From assembly GCF_964340395.1 (NCBI RefSeq), contig NC_135569.1:3766540-3830539 (forward strand): a stretch of DNA of 64,000 nucleotides, in the 5' to 3' direction. The notes beneath the pieces were generated by a model. That model was not told where the DNA came from and did not search any database. It was given only the letters and a program-made list of their open reading frames with translations. A program made the translations under genes and the position numbers. Of the stretch, positions 11,941 to 24,149 are shown one piece after another (positions within the stretch are counted from its first letter, which is position 1; each line of letters opens with the position of its first letter). Source of the stretch: Glandiceps talaboti. Taxonomy: Eukaryota > Hemichordata > Enteropneusta > Spengelidae.

Positions 11941-13066
11941 GCTCCAGGCTGTCACGTTTTACAGTATACATGTACAATATGGAATCTCACAGTTAGTATG
12001 AATCAATTCCATACATGTACTGTCCTGTTCTACAGTATAGGAAATGAAATGTCCTGTAGTTAGCATGGATTCCATACTGTCCTGTTCTACAGTATATGAA
12101 ATGAAATGTCCTGTAGTTAGCATGGATTCCATACTGTCCTGTTGTACAGTATATGAAATGAAATGTCCCATAGTTAGCATGGATTCCATACTGTCCTGTT
12201 CTACAGTATAGGAAATGAAATGTCCTGTAGTTAGCATGGATTCCATACTGTCCTGTTGTACAGTATAGGAAATGAAATGTCCTGTAGTTAGCATGAATTC
12301 CATGCTGTCCTGTTCTACAGTATATGAAATGAAATGTCCTGTAGTTAGCATGGATTCCATACTGTCCTGTTCTACAGTATATGAAATGAAATGTCCTGTA
12401 GTTAGCATGGATTCCATACTGTCCTGTTCTACAGTATATGAAATGAAATGTCCTGTAGTTAGCATGGATTCCATGCTGTCCTGTTGTACAGTATGAAACG
12501 AAATATCCTGTAGTTAGCATGGATTCCATACTGTCCTGTTGTACAGTATAGGAAATGAAATGTCCTGTAGTTAGCATGGATTCCATACTGTCCTGTTGTA
12601 CAGTATATGAAATGAAATGTCCTGTAGTTAGCATGGATTCCATACTGTCCTGTTGTACAGTATAGGAAATGAAATGTCCTGTAGTTAGCATGGATTCCAT
12701 ACTGTCCTGTTGTACAGTATAGGAAATGAAATGTCCTGTAGTTAGCATGATTCCATACTGTCCTGTCGTACAGTATAGGAAATGAAATGTCCTGTAGTTA
12801 GCATGGATTCCATACTGTCCTGTTCTACAGTATGAAATGAAATGTCCTGTAGTTAGCATGGATTCCTATACTGTCCTGTTGTACAGTATAGGAAATGAAA
12901 TGTCCTGTAGTTAGCATGGATTCCATACTGTCCTGTTGTACAGTATAGGAAATGAAATGTCCTGTAGTTAGCATGGATTCCATACTGTCCTGTTCTACAG
13001 TATAGGAAATGAAATGTCCTGTAGTTAGCATGGATTCCATACTGTCCTGTTCTACAGTATGAAATG
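11941..13066. repeat. 57-bp minisatellite, about 19 copies, each with a hairpin
   Basis: The unit contains tagcatggattccatactgt, then cctgtt, then acagtata and gaaatgaaatgtcctgtagt. Period 57 is seen, for example, between tagcatgg at 12061 and 12118. ctgtcctgtt occurs about 19 times. Each unit holds atactgt...acagtat, a 7-bp stem with an 8-nt loop. Units vary at tgttct/tgttgt and by small indels near 12490, 12746, 12830 and 12865. A degraded unit lies at 11941-12000. The frames of 171, 288 and 97 codons exist because 57 is divisible by three; they break at the indels and do not run into flanking sequence. Confidence 0.97.
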
Positions 13067-13768
13067 TATGTAGTTCACACAAAGTCTGAGCACTACACCA
13101 GCACATGACTGTATTCATCTATCATTAAAGCCTCACAGGATATTTTCAGTTTTTGAATGTCATGTCATACAATATAGACAGTCCAATGTTCTACCTCAGT
13201 GCTCAATGACGTGATTAGTACATATAATAACTGAGGTGCCTCTAAAGAAGTTTTACTTCCTCCCTCCCGTTGTATAACTGACCCCATCTCTCTAAAGATC
13301 TTATGATGAGAAAAAAACAAGTTAGTTTATAAATAATCACGCCCTAAAGGAATATAATGGGTAGTCTGCATACATTTTACAAATCTGCCAAAAGGTTGAA
13401 ATCTCCACAATGTCATCATGCGTGTAATGTAAAAAAATACCCCTAAAGTGTAATGGGTTTGGTGATGTCTTTAGACAGATAACGAAAATGCTATCTTATC
13501 TTGTGGAAGTAGTGAGAGAGCTCTTCAATGCTCTCAGTAGTAGCTTATCAGTTTACAAAGACAATTAGAAAGTAAGAACAAGCTAGTTTTTTTTTTGCCT
13601 GGGGTGGATGTACATAGTAGGTCATATCAGTGATCTAAGCATTGTGAAAGCAGTCACCAATGTATAAGACGGTAATTACAACCGAATGTGTTACAAGTTT
13701 CATGAAGTCAGTGCAGTGTGTCTACCGTGTCCTTGACATGTACATGTACATTCATGAACACATGCACA
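13067..13768. other. No gene seen
   Basis: Single-copy AT-rich DNA, no supported feature. Confidence 0.4.
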
Positions 13769-14085
13769 TACAAACAAACAAACAAACAACAACAACAACA
13801 ACAACAACAACTCACTCACTCACCCATTCTCACTCACTCACTCACTCACTCACTCACTCACTCACTCACTCACTCACTCACTCACTCACTCACTCACTCA
13901 CTCACTTACTCATAAGCACCACTCATAAGTCACATGTCCACACACCTCACCATACACATGCACTTGTATGCACTTATTAAACACAAATTATGCATATATA
14001 ATATACATGTAATACAGAAACACAAACACACACATGTACACACACACACACATGTACACACACATACACACACACACACATCCTG
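13769..14085. repeat. Compound microsatellite: CAAA, CAA, CTCA, then CA-rich
   Basis: (CAAA)n lies at about 13769-13788, (CAA)n at 13788-13810, and (CTCA)n at 13811-13905 with one interruption (cccattct) at about 13823. CA-rich sequence with short (CA)n and cacatgtacac motifs follows to 14085. Confidence 0.95.
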
Positions 14086-15060
14086 TACATTCACACAATA
14101 AAACAACAGCGAGTATATACATGTGTGTAAAGTAACAATCAACGAACAAAACTGAACTTGGGTCAGTAGTTGTAAGAACCAAATCAAGAAGAACAAAATG
14201 AAGACAAAAATATGTTTCATAAGCTGTAGAATTACTGTTGCCTAGCAATGTAAAACCACTACTATCAAAAGAGATGCCAGACATTTTGTTTTTGAAACTG
14301 TATCCTGTATAATATGACGCTGTCTGGGGTTTCCCTTTGTAACAAAAGAGAGTCTTTTTCCTGAAGCAGTTTTTTGTGAGTAGTAGGAAATTATGGAAGT
14401 CGATCCAGAAGATTGCACTGCTCGAGGTGCTTTGTAAAAATCCCAAAATTTTCTTCTACAGATAAGTGAGTATCTCTCCTAGGGATAGAGATTATAACAT
14501 GACATATCGAGTTGCTTTCTAATAATCATGTGTAGATGATATTGAAAACGCTTTCCCCCACCTTGGTCTAGCTAACAGTGTGCTATTACAGAAGGGGAAG
14601 CTGATTACAACAAATTGTGATTGTTTGCATCAACCGGCACCGTCGCACATCATCTCATGTTACTCGTACATTTGTGAAAAATTTATGTGTTTGATGAATT
14701 ATAGAGAACGTGATAGATTTGGAAGAATATGAAGATAGCAAAAATGATAAATTATGAAAGTATCAATAATTCCATCGCTACGCTCGACATATTTTGAGAT
14801 AAGGCAGGTCTATCTACAAGACAAAAGTAGGTTTGGTAAGAGCTGAGTCACTTTTTTGCACAACAGGTGGTTTTCTTTGCTTGAGGCAAAACAAAAGAAA
14901 CATTCCAACTATCAAAAATAGGTATATTGTATAGTCAAAATGGATGATTTATTTTAATTTGAATATTTTTAGGCCATGTGACATCAATTTTGTTTTGTAT
15001 AAGCAATCATTGTCATTATTTTTTTCCACACTATACACATTTTGGCAAAAAAACCTATCA
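14086..15060. other. No gene; one X-box-like motif
   Basis: A 152-codon minus frame (13988-14446) overlaps CA-repeat sequence and shows no recognisable domain. gttgcctagcaat at 14237-14249 resembles an RFX X-box. No other signal. Confidence 0.35.
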
Positions 15061-15380
15061 CCCTGACCACCACCATAACCATGTATTACAATCAACATCA
15101 TCACCACTCTTACCACCACCACCACCACCACCACCACCACCACCACCACCACCACCATCACCACCACCACCTTGCACTACAATCGACATTGGCATCACCA
15201 CCACCACCACCACCACCACCACCACCACCACCACCACCACCACCACCACCACCTTGCACTACAATTGACATCACCACCACCATGCAATACAGTCAACATC
15301 GACATCACCACCACCACCACCACCACCACCACCACCACCACCATGCACTACAGTCAACATTGACATCACCACCACCTTGA
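15061..15380. repeat. (ACC)n arrays separated by a repeated spacer
   Basis: Three ACC trinucleotide tracts lie at about 15110-15170, 15195-15253 and 15305-15342. They are separated by related spacers of the type gcactacaatcgacatc, so trinucleotide and spacer were duplicated together. The poly-His, poly-Thr, poly-Pro and poly-Val frames here are repeat translations. Confidence 0.95.
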
Positions 15381-16059
15381 CCTCCTCCACCCTTGTATGA
15401 TTATAAAAAATAATTCTTAAAGTAGAACCAAGTATCATCACAGACACACCTTAATATGCCCCCACCCCACCTCAACCCTCCTCTACCTTATCCCTACTCA
15501 TACACACACACACCCTTTCCACTCCAACCCTCTCCTCCTCTGTGCACAGACATACTCGCTAACTTCACCCCTCTTCAAACTGCCTTTCTATAGGTCAGAA
15601 TAAGTCACATGAACCAGTGGGGAATTACAGGTGGTGTTCATGTCCTTTCCTATTGTTACGGGACTGCAACAGAATGATTCAAAATTGTTATCAAAGAGAG
15701 ACTGTGTGTCTGTCTGTTTACAAAGTCCGGTGATTGAAGCCGTACAAATGACCCAGACTATTGATTTTGAAATAACCTATAAGATTAATGCTTGGATGGA
15801 CTCTCTGTTAATATAGAAGCTTTACCCTGTATTACGGAATCAATATCAATAAGATGTTTACAGGTCCTGCACAATCATGTATATTTTAGCATTTCCTGTA
15901 AGCAGACCTTTAGGGAAATGACTTGAAAGCTGATGTAGATATTTGCCCATTCCATGTGTCACTGCACATCTACTGTATCAAACACTGCTCATTCAACATG
16001 TGGAGATGTATTTTCCAGGCATTTATTGGTATATTTCTTCCACTTGGAACTGCTGACAT
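15381..16059. other. Pyrimidine-rich stretch, then plain sequence
   Basis: From 15440 to 15590 the plus strand is rich in ccaccc, cctc and ctcctc. This may be decayed simple repeat. After 15600 nothing is recognised. Confidence 0.4.
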
Positions 16060-16500
16060 GTTCTTGTCTACCTATCCTGCATGACAATTATACTACCTAG
16101 TTGAGTTGAAAATATGACATTACCACCTAGGTAAGTTAAAAAAAAGTCCATTGAAGACATGAATATAAGACTAAAGTGAATTCCAATCTCGCAAACCAGA
16201 GCTGTTATTTCTTCCGCCATACTGTGAAATAACAACTCTGGCTTGTTGATGGTGCGTTTTGGACGGTGCCATAAAAGAGACTGTGGTTTGCAACGATGGT
16301 GAATTCTAACTCCTACATGTAGATCTGTTGAAAATATGACAAAAAAAATACCCAGGTCAGTTGAAAACAATAATGCCACCTAGGTTAGTTGAAAATATGA
16401 TTAAACCACCTAGGTAAGTTGAAAACATGACATGGTGAGTTGAAAACATGCAAGTTCTAACTCCTAGATTGAAATACAACAAAACTACAGTTGAAAACAT
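16060..16500. repeat. Degenerate short tandem repeat (cctaggtnagttgaaaa), split by a MITE
   Basis: Units such as acctaggtaagttgaaaaca and gttgaaaatatgac occur at 16090-16150 and again at 16320-16500. The hAT MITE at 16184-16298 lies between the two parts, so it was probably inserted into an existing array or next to it. Confidence 0.7.
16184..16298. mobile_element. 115-bp hAT-type MITE with perfect 8-bp target duplication, copy 1
   Basis: gtgaattc at 16176-16183 is repeated exactly at 16299-16306. The element starts caatctcgcaaacca and ends tggtttgcaacgatg. gcaaacca/tggtttgc is a perfect inverted core, and the ends begin with CA as hAT ends do. The interior (gagctgttatttcttc, cggtgccataaaagag) is shared with copy 2 at 31324-31429, which has its own different 8-bp duplication. 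Boundaries are therefore well fixed. Confidence 0.88.
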
Positions 16501-16719
16501 GATAATAATACTACATGAAAGGGAAATGCCAACTGTACAGTCCCCCAAAATGACAATTCTACCACTGTAGTCAGTTGAATAAAAAACATTGTTTCCCTGT
16601 GCTCCTTGATATTCCTTGCTACATTTAGTCTTGATTACCCAGAGTTCATTGTAAAATATGCAAATTCTCACCTCGTTTCTCCCCTTTTAATATGTTGGTC
16701 GTCAAACTTCTAGCAAAAA
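16501..16719. other. No gene seen
   Basis: No supported feature. Confidence 0.35.
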
Positions 16720-17000
16720 CACTTGAAAATAAGTAAAAATATCGTTATTTTGTGCATATTCAACTGTACGAGACTTCTTCCTATGGCTAAAATTTGGGTT
16801 CCATAACTTAAGCAAAAAAAGTTGGAAAATTTAATGAAAAATATTATTTCATAGATATTTAATTGTGAATGTTTTACTGGAATTCTCCCATATTGCTCAT
16901 ATATGAGTTGTGAAATCTTTGCAAAAATTTGGAAAATCTTGTAAAAAATAATTTCATGGCTAGTCAACTTTGAGCTAGTGCTGTGTGTTGGCAGTCTAGG
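16720..17000. repeat. Degenerate ~110-bp tandem repeat
   Basis: Three related units are anchored on gaaaataagtaaaaata, ggaaaatttaatgaaaaata and ggaaaatcttgtaaaaaata, each followed by ttatttc or similar and a ggct/attcaa block. Strongly diverged. Confidence 0.5.
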
Positions 17001-17380
17001 AATAGTTATCAAGTTCTGTTGGCGAGTCAAAACTGTACATAGTTGGACTGATCAATCCCAGTTTGTTTAACAATCGCATCCAAAGATTGTTTGCCATTAG
17101 ACAGAAACATGTAGATGTCAACAGAAGAGATAGTTTTCCTTCCCATAATGCCTCTGTGCTGCTACCTAAGTGAGATTGAAGATTCTTGTAACCGGAGGCT
17201 AGATGGATTCTCTGAGTCTGATTTTCTTCTATTACTTGATGACAGCCCTATTATCACCTTTATTTGTCCCATCCAAACGTGATAACACACTTACCCTTTA
17301 GGGGAAAAGTCAGAGGGCATGTAGTTGTTAAATTTAATGGCAGGGTCATGTGTTGCTGACAATGTAAATTGGCAAGATTT
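17001..17380. other. No gene seen
   Basis: No supported feature. Confidence 0.35.
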
Positions 17381-17816
17381 TGTCTAAGGTGTGTGTATGC
17401 GTGTGTGTGTGTGTGTGTGTGTTGAAAAGTACTTTTCAAACTGTATGATGACGTATAGGTTGGAGTTTGTCTAAGGTGTGTACATATATGTGTGTGGTTT
17501 GTTGAGAAAACTATTATTAGTCCAACTGTGACACAAAGAAATTTCAATGCTGGTACTTGACATGAGTATAATATAATGATTTATTTCAAGGAGACAAGTC
17601 TAAGATTTACTAAAAAAATCAGCATTTGATGAATGAAAGTACCCGACATTTTGGCTGTACACAGACAGGGATTCGTGTAGAGTAAAATTATTGTACTGAA
17701 CTAAAATTCAAAGTGAAACAAAAAAAAAAAAGCTGTGATGAAGTATAGGTTGAATTTTTGTGATGAAAAATGTACTTTTCAAAATGTGTGATGAAGTATA
17801 GGTTGAATTTTGTCTA

Positions 17817-17897
<81 letters not shown>

Positions 17898-18510
17898 ATG
17901 AAAAATGTACCTTTTCAATTCATGTGATGAAGGATAGTTTTGATTTTGTTTAAGGTGTATGTAATGAAAAATGTACTGTTTGATGAAGTATGCTATTTGT
18001 TATGATGAAAAATTGACTTTTCAAATTTTTGTGATGAAGTATAGTTTCGATTTTGTCAGAATTGTTGAATTTATAATAAATTTATAGCGTTCAAATTGTA
18101 TCATGAAATCAAAATATTGGATTATATTGGGTATGTTGTTTCTGTGATGTGTTCACACCTTATCAAATATGTAACCACAATTTTGTGAGGTGTACATATA
18201 TATATATATGTACATGTATGGTGAGAAACTGAAATGTTCAAACTCCATCACGAAGTGTTTGTCTGTTGATTTTGATGAGAAATTTTCCCTCTTGAGTTCA
18301 CACCATTATGAAAACTCATATACTGAATATTATCCATGATGTCTTTGTGATGAGGAATTTACATGTTCAAACTACATCATGAAGTAAATAGTTTGCATTT
18401 TGTCTGTGGATGGCAAATTTACATTCGAGTCCAAACTGTACCATGGCACAGTTATGTAGACTACATTTTGTCGGAGGTGTTTATGATGAGGAATTTTTTT
18501 ATCAACCATT
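17381..18510. repeat. Degenerate array with embedded (GT)n microsatellites
   Basis: The block gatgaagtataggttgaatt, then ttgtctaaggtgtgtg and aaaaatgtacttttcaaa, recurs about ten times with decreasing clarity toward 18500. GT runs have expanded inside it: a short one near 17390-17422 and a pure (GT)n at 17819-17895 (77 bp). A palindromic acatatatatatatatgt lies near 18193. Confidence 0.75.
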
Positions 18511-20029
18511 TCTGTCCTCAATTTCTGTAGGAGTGATTGGGTTGATAGTTTATCCTACAATCTAATACAAGCCAGAACATTACTGTTCCACCAGGACTTC
18601 AAAAAATCAAGCTCTTAGTCCTATCCTAGTGGCGAAAGCTTTTCCGTTGCAGCAAACAGGCCTCTGGCATTTACAGTGATAATCTGGACTGTTGCATCGA
18701 GTTGTGTGTTTCTCTAGTAATACTAGTGAGTTGTATTTCTAGGTACCAGTATACATGTACATGTACTGTTGCTGTGTCTAAATGTTATCAAATTTCAACT
18801 CTGATTATAAGTTTCACATTATACAATGTACATATAGCTGACATTCATGTGTATTATGTCATCAGTTCTGTATACACATGTCACCAAAAGATGTGCAGCT
18901 GTCATCATGTGTACATGTCACTTCAGTACAAGTATTTTAGATACACATACATGCATTGCAAACATTGTGATGATACACATACATGTACATTAACATGCAT
19001 GTACTTGTAATCAAAGATAGATGGATGAGAATATTAACAAAATGCTGCACGAGTATTTATATTTCTTAATTTTTTACGTCAAAAGTTTTCAAAAACTGTC
19101 CCGACTATTTTATTGTGTAGATTTGTGTAAACTGTACCTTATAATATGTATGATAAAACCATCTGAGGGCCATGAAATGTTTCTTTGCAGTATAAAACTT
19201 TAAAGTATTACAATGTATTTGTTTACCCGACTACTTTCTCATTTGTTATGTCATTCTAGTAGGTCCTGCACATTGGATAAACACATAAATGTGCCATGCC
19301 ATTAACAGTCCGGACACATTTGTAAAGGTTTGCCATCAATTAAGATAGAATTATGAGGTCGGAGAGTTGCTGATAGGCAGAAGGTTCTAACGGTCTAAAG
19401 AACTCGCAAGTTAGGTGACGCCATTTTAGTGATTTACGTGTACCTTTGTGGCTTGGAATGATGAGGTTTTTACGGTTGCTAAATTGCTCATGCTGTTTTC
19501 TGTTCAGATCAATGAGAATGACTTTGACTTAGCTAAATGAGAAGTAATGCTGTGTAGATTGGAAAGTTGCGATTGGAAAATGTCCAAGTTACACAGCACT
19601 TGCATGCATACTAAAGTAATTGGCATTGTTTTTCAGCTGATGTTCTCTGTTTTTGCTACAGATTGGGGACCATAACAGCAGGGAAATCAGATAAAATTTG
19701 CATTCCTTGTACAATACTGTAAGCCTACAATGTAAATATTTTCACCACTACAGAAATTTACGATTTTACAGTCCAGCTATTTTCGTAAAGACTAATGTTT
19801 ACTAACAACAGACCTGGTACGTTGTGTTTATGTGGCAATTAAGTCACTACTTCTTTTCACATCTTTGCTTTCCAGCAAAATAAGCGAAAATTACTTTTAG
19901 GGAAAATGTCCAGGTGTACAGTATTTTGGTGAGGAAAAATACTTGAGAACTTAGGGAGATTTTACAGACCTTAAATAATAAAAATAGTTGGCATTATGAA
20001 TGTGTGTGGATAGCCAACAGGCACTTGTA
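18511..20029. other. No supported gene; acatgt-rich patch and one mini-exon-like segment
   Basis: 18750-19010 is rich in tacatgtaca and tgtcatca motifs, like 20.05-20.53 kb. At 19662-19718 an acceptor-like ttttgctacag, a 57-bp segment and a gtaagc donor occur in order. One frame is open through it (LGTITAGKSDKICIPCTI), but that is too short to call an exon. Confidence 0.3.
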
Positions 20030-20530
20030 ATATGCAGGAATCTTCAGTTGTTCTATGTGTACTTGTCATCAAAGCATGTGTGTTATGTCATCAGTTTTGT
20101 ACCTGTGTAGATCATGATGTCACTTCAGCATGTGTAACATGCCATCAGTCCTGTATGCATGTCACTGCAGCATGTATGTCATCAGTTCTGTATATACATG
20201 TCACCAAAACATGTGTATACATTTATGTTACTCAACATGTGTAGATGTCATAATTTCTGTATATAAATGTATATGTCATCAAAACATGTGTACATACATA
20301 TACATATGTAGATGTCATCTGTTCTGTATGTACATGTACAGTACATGTACATGTACATGTCTGTCACTGCAACACGTGTAGTATGTCATAAGTCCTGTAC
20401 ATACGTGTAGATGTCATCAAAACATGTGTACATATACATGTAGATGTCATCCATTCTGTATGTACATTTGTACATGTCACTGCAACATGTGTAGTATGTC
20501 ATAATTTCTGTATATACATGATACAGTTGA
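20030..20530. repeat. Irregular ATGTCATCA / acatgtgta array
   Basis: Blocks such as atgtcatcagttctgtata, catgtcactgcaacatgtgt and catcaaaacatgtgtac alternate about ten times with irregular spacing (40-60 bp). Multiple tacatgtacatgt palindromes are embedded, densest at 20330-20360. Confidence 0.7.
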
Positions 20531-21237
20531 AACATTCCGTTCTATCTACTTTGAAAATGTAAATAAACTACCTCTACTCTGGACACAGGGTGTCCCACTG
20601 TGACTTGTGAGTCACTGACTCATTGATAAGACCTGCAATGCCATTCACCTCTTCGTGGGGTAAACCAAAATAAAAAGTTATGGAATGATACTCACATATT
20701 AAATCAACAACATGCTGTCTTGAGTAATGCGAGAACTACACCATCATGATTATCATTGTAGGATATATTCCACTTTGTTGCCTGGAATCAGTGTTGCTCA
20801 TGTAATAATGTAATTTTAGAATACCGCTTTTTTGGAAATTTTTGTGGTCATGTCTAGATGAAGCACTTTGTTTGCTGATCAACATGATGTGGCATATTAC
20901 ATCCTGATCACTATACAAAATCTTGTACCCATCAAGTTCGGAATTCGGCTAATTTGATCGATGCCAGACTTTATTTGTACATGGTGAAAAAAGTCTTTCA
21001 AAGCTCACGTCTCTGAAACAGTTTTGTTAGAGTATACCTTTCCTAGTTATAGTTTTACCAGTGTGCGATCCCAATGAGGCTGGATGCAAATCGGAAAACA
21101 GCCTATACTGAAGAGTTTCTAAAGTCAATTATAAATATGGGATACTGAAAGAGTGTGACTACTTAGCAATCATTATGCTTCAGTACACTAGTTGAAAATA
21201 TGAAAAAATTATGAAAAAATTATTACAGCCACTGAGG
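20531..21237. other. No gene seen
   Basis: No supported feature. Confidence 0.35.
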
Positions 21238-21400
21238 TTTTAAAGGCCCATGTTTCAATTCCAGGTTTTCACATTAGTGTTATCATCTTATTAGTAGATT
21301 ACATACATGTATGATGTAGGATCATCTTTGCTGGGGATCAACTTTTTGTATACATGAAGGTCTGCCAAACAACTGTTTTCAAATCTCAATTCTATCAACA
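21238..21400 (+). mobile_element. Copy of the 'ttaaaggcccatgtttcag' interspersed repeat
   Basis: ttaaaggcccatgtttcaat, ccaggttttcacattagtgt, the gatcaactttttgtata block and ctgccaaacaactgtttt match the 9.2-kb and 50.7-kb copies in order. The middle is diverged and contains acatacatgtatg. Confidence 0.7.
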
Positions 21401-23905
21401 TCTGCTGCTCTGGGCATTCATGTAATAATTCACGAGTCCTTTGCACGTGGGGATCGAAAACATATAAATGATTGTAGAATTTTCTTAAAACCTGCTACTG
21501 AGAATTCAACATTTCATACTCCTTAGGCACATGGAGATTTTAAAACATAAATTTATATTTTGTATGAAGAAAAAACAGCTACTGCTTTGAGTTGTGATGT
21601 ATATTGCAAAAGTTTATTCTCGTTTCCACACGGAGGTTGTTGCGGCTATGGCTTGGGTTGTATGATGCTGATAGCATGATGTAGCATTACAAGGTATACA
21701 TGGTTTCATTGCTGCGATCAGAGATGTTAAAGCCGACCTCACTCCGTGGTCTATGCTGTGATCAGAGAGAAGGAAACAATGCAGAGAATGGTAGGGGACC
21801 AGACGCCATGTCTGGCAATTATTCGTTATATCAACAGTAATTACAGTCGGTCAGATTCAGGTCAGCTTATTTTTGACAGTTTCCAAAGAATTATAAACAT
21901 AAGGGTGTTTTTGTGAATTCTTTCCATTTTGTAGGCAAGGAGTGGATTCCATTCTTGTCATATTTGTAGTCGGGTTAGTCTCTCTCCATATCTTTGTTAT
22001 TTCCTGTTCAACGTGAAAAAAAAGATAGTTTTTTTTTGCGAGAATAAATGTTCATGGACTCAATTTTTGTGCTCGCGAGTTATGAAAATGAATTTCAATT
22101 TTTGTGAACTGTCTCTCCAATTTGGTATAATTATGTATATTTTTTGTATCTCATGTCGCCACCATGCCATTATTCCTGATGATGCGATTGAAATAATGAT
22201 TTTTTGCAAGGTTGAGTATTTATAGATTCAAATTTCAAATTTTTACAAGACTAATCTAAAATTTTCCTCAACATTGTTTTTAACTTGGTGCATGTTTTTA
22301 GTGTGGCCAGCCAACTGTTATTCCTAATGATGCTGACATCAGTGACATGGCAGCAAAATTTTGGGGAAAATTTTTTTTTTGGTCAAAATGTAACGGGTAG
22401 TTTCTTGTAAATCGTGACATATTAAAGAATAGAAGGTGGTGCAATTTAGGTCTGTCACAAGAAAGTACTGTGCATATGTGTTGCTTCATATAAACAGACA
22501 CACTTTTCCTGTTATCTTTTTTTCATGTTCGTCAATACCGTAACTGTTACATATTGGAAAGAAAGGAAAAGGAATTTTGTGAGATTTTTTTGATATGAGT
22601 GTGTTTAATCCATAGTTGGTTGCCAAATGAATAATTAACGGTTACTTAATACAAAAAAAATGTATGATGGTGTTACAGGGTGAAATTACCTCTGAGTCAG
22701 TAGAATTTTGAACTCAGAGTGAGTATTAATGTTGAAAATGCGAGCACAGGTTAATATTTGCATGTGTGAACCGTATGATTAATTCGGTATGATTTCCAGT
22801 CTAGGACATTCACTGTTTAGGAGGAACCCCTGGATCATCTTTTTGAGGATTGTCAATTCTTAGTGTAATCTTCATGTTTTTAGGAGATATTTATCTGTGT
22901 GTAGAAATACAGCAGTGATTTACTCTGAATGAGTGTATGGGATTTCCATCTAACTTTCACAGATTACAAATTCCCAGCTGTGCCCTCAGGTGTTTATCCC
23001 AAATGAAATCAAGAAACCAGCATGTTATTTTTAGTCCAACCTTGGCTGCCATGATATTCAAGCTGGTTGTCGTCGTGCAAGTAATAGAAAGCCATTCTGT
23101 GTGATCTTGATTATGGAGAATGCCTGCAGGCTATGAGTGTCTGATTTTAAAATAATGGCTCTAGCTTTTAGTATGATAGCACTATGGAGGAAATTATTTT
23201 CACTGGGTCGGTATATTGAATGGAGGAAAAAAATAATGAAAACCAGTGCTATGAAATTCTAATTGAAACAGCATCTCGATGGCAGACACAACCCACTTGT
23301 ATTCACAGACAGACTTCCCAGTTAGTAATTTCAAATTGCACTATAAATGCTTTACTGCGACTGTGTAATATTTGGTTTTAAGGTAAAACAGCATTTGGTC
23401 CTGCCCACAAGGTATGCATCGTTCCATCTGAATTTCTTAGCTGACTTGAGATTTCCGTTCAGAATTTCTTAGCTGACATGAGGTTTCAAATCAGACAGGA
23501 ATATTATAAGGTGTATCATCTGAAACTCTGCTTTTTTCATCGTGTATTTGAAGCTTTGCTTCTTTTTTTTCGTCGTGTACATGTGTAGAATTGTAAAATA
23601 ATGCTATAGTTATTTTGCATATATGCAAAGTGATTGCTTACACTTTCTGTAGCAAAACAATGTGTGATTTGTTAAGAGCGATAACCAGGTAAATGTACCT
23701 CACAATTACTAGATGACAATTTTAATGGTTATACCCAAAAATAATGCCACAAAGTACGCAAATTTCACCAATACATATCACCCTAAAGTTCTCAAATCTT
23801 TTACTCCTATTGCAATAACATGATATGTGGAAAAAAATGTTAGCACTATTGTTCTACATTTTTAAGTCTTGTTTTGTAAAAAAAACCCCAAAAAACAGCA
23901 TAAAA
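21401..23905. other. No gene; includes a low-repeat stretch that might be conserved non-coding DNA
   Basis: Frames are short. 22800-23480 is free of obvious repeats, more balanced in base composition, and contains E-box-like cagctg and caggtg. That makes it a reasonable place to look for a conserved element, but nothing in the sequence proves one. Confidence 0.3.
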
Positions 23906-24149
23906 GGGAACTTGCAATCCAGACTGAGCATGCTCAGATGCAAAGGACTATGGGATTATCTGTGGTTATTGTAATACCTAATCTGGAGCCACCGAAAAAA
24001 TAAACCTCCCACAATGGTCAGGGTGACTATGAATTGATTATTTGTGGTTACAAACAATGTAACATTATTGTTTACAATACCAATTGATTGGAATTTATTA
24101 TCACATTTCCCATGATGCAATATTCAACATGACGGGTTTGCAAGTTCCC
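23906..24149. mobile_element. 244-bp MITE with GGGAACTTGCAA inverted ends, copy 2
   Basis: Starts gggaacttgcaa, ends ttgcaagttccc, and aligns over its full length with 9616-9858, including tgagcatgctcagatgcaaa and tttcccatgatgcaa. Most differences are single substitutions. Confidence 0.85.

Noticed and set aside
11959-13118. Long minus-strand frames of 171, 288 and 97 codons as a repeat protein
   Set aside because: They exist only because the 57-bp unit is divisible by three and lacks stops. Frames break at every indel, more than one frame is open, and none extends into flanking sequence.
14949-15380. Histidine-, threonine- or proline-rich proteins
   Set aside because: Translations of ACC repeats in different frames; no start context or conserved flank.
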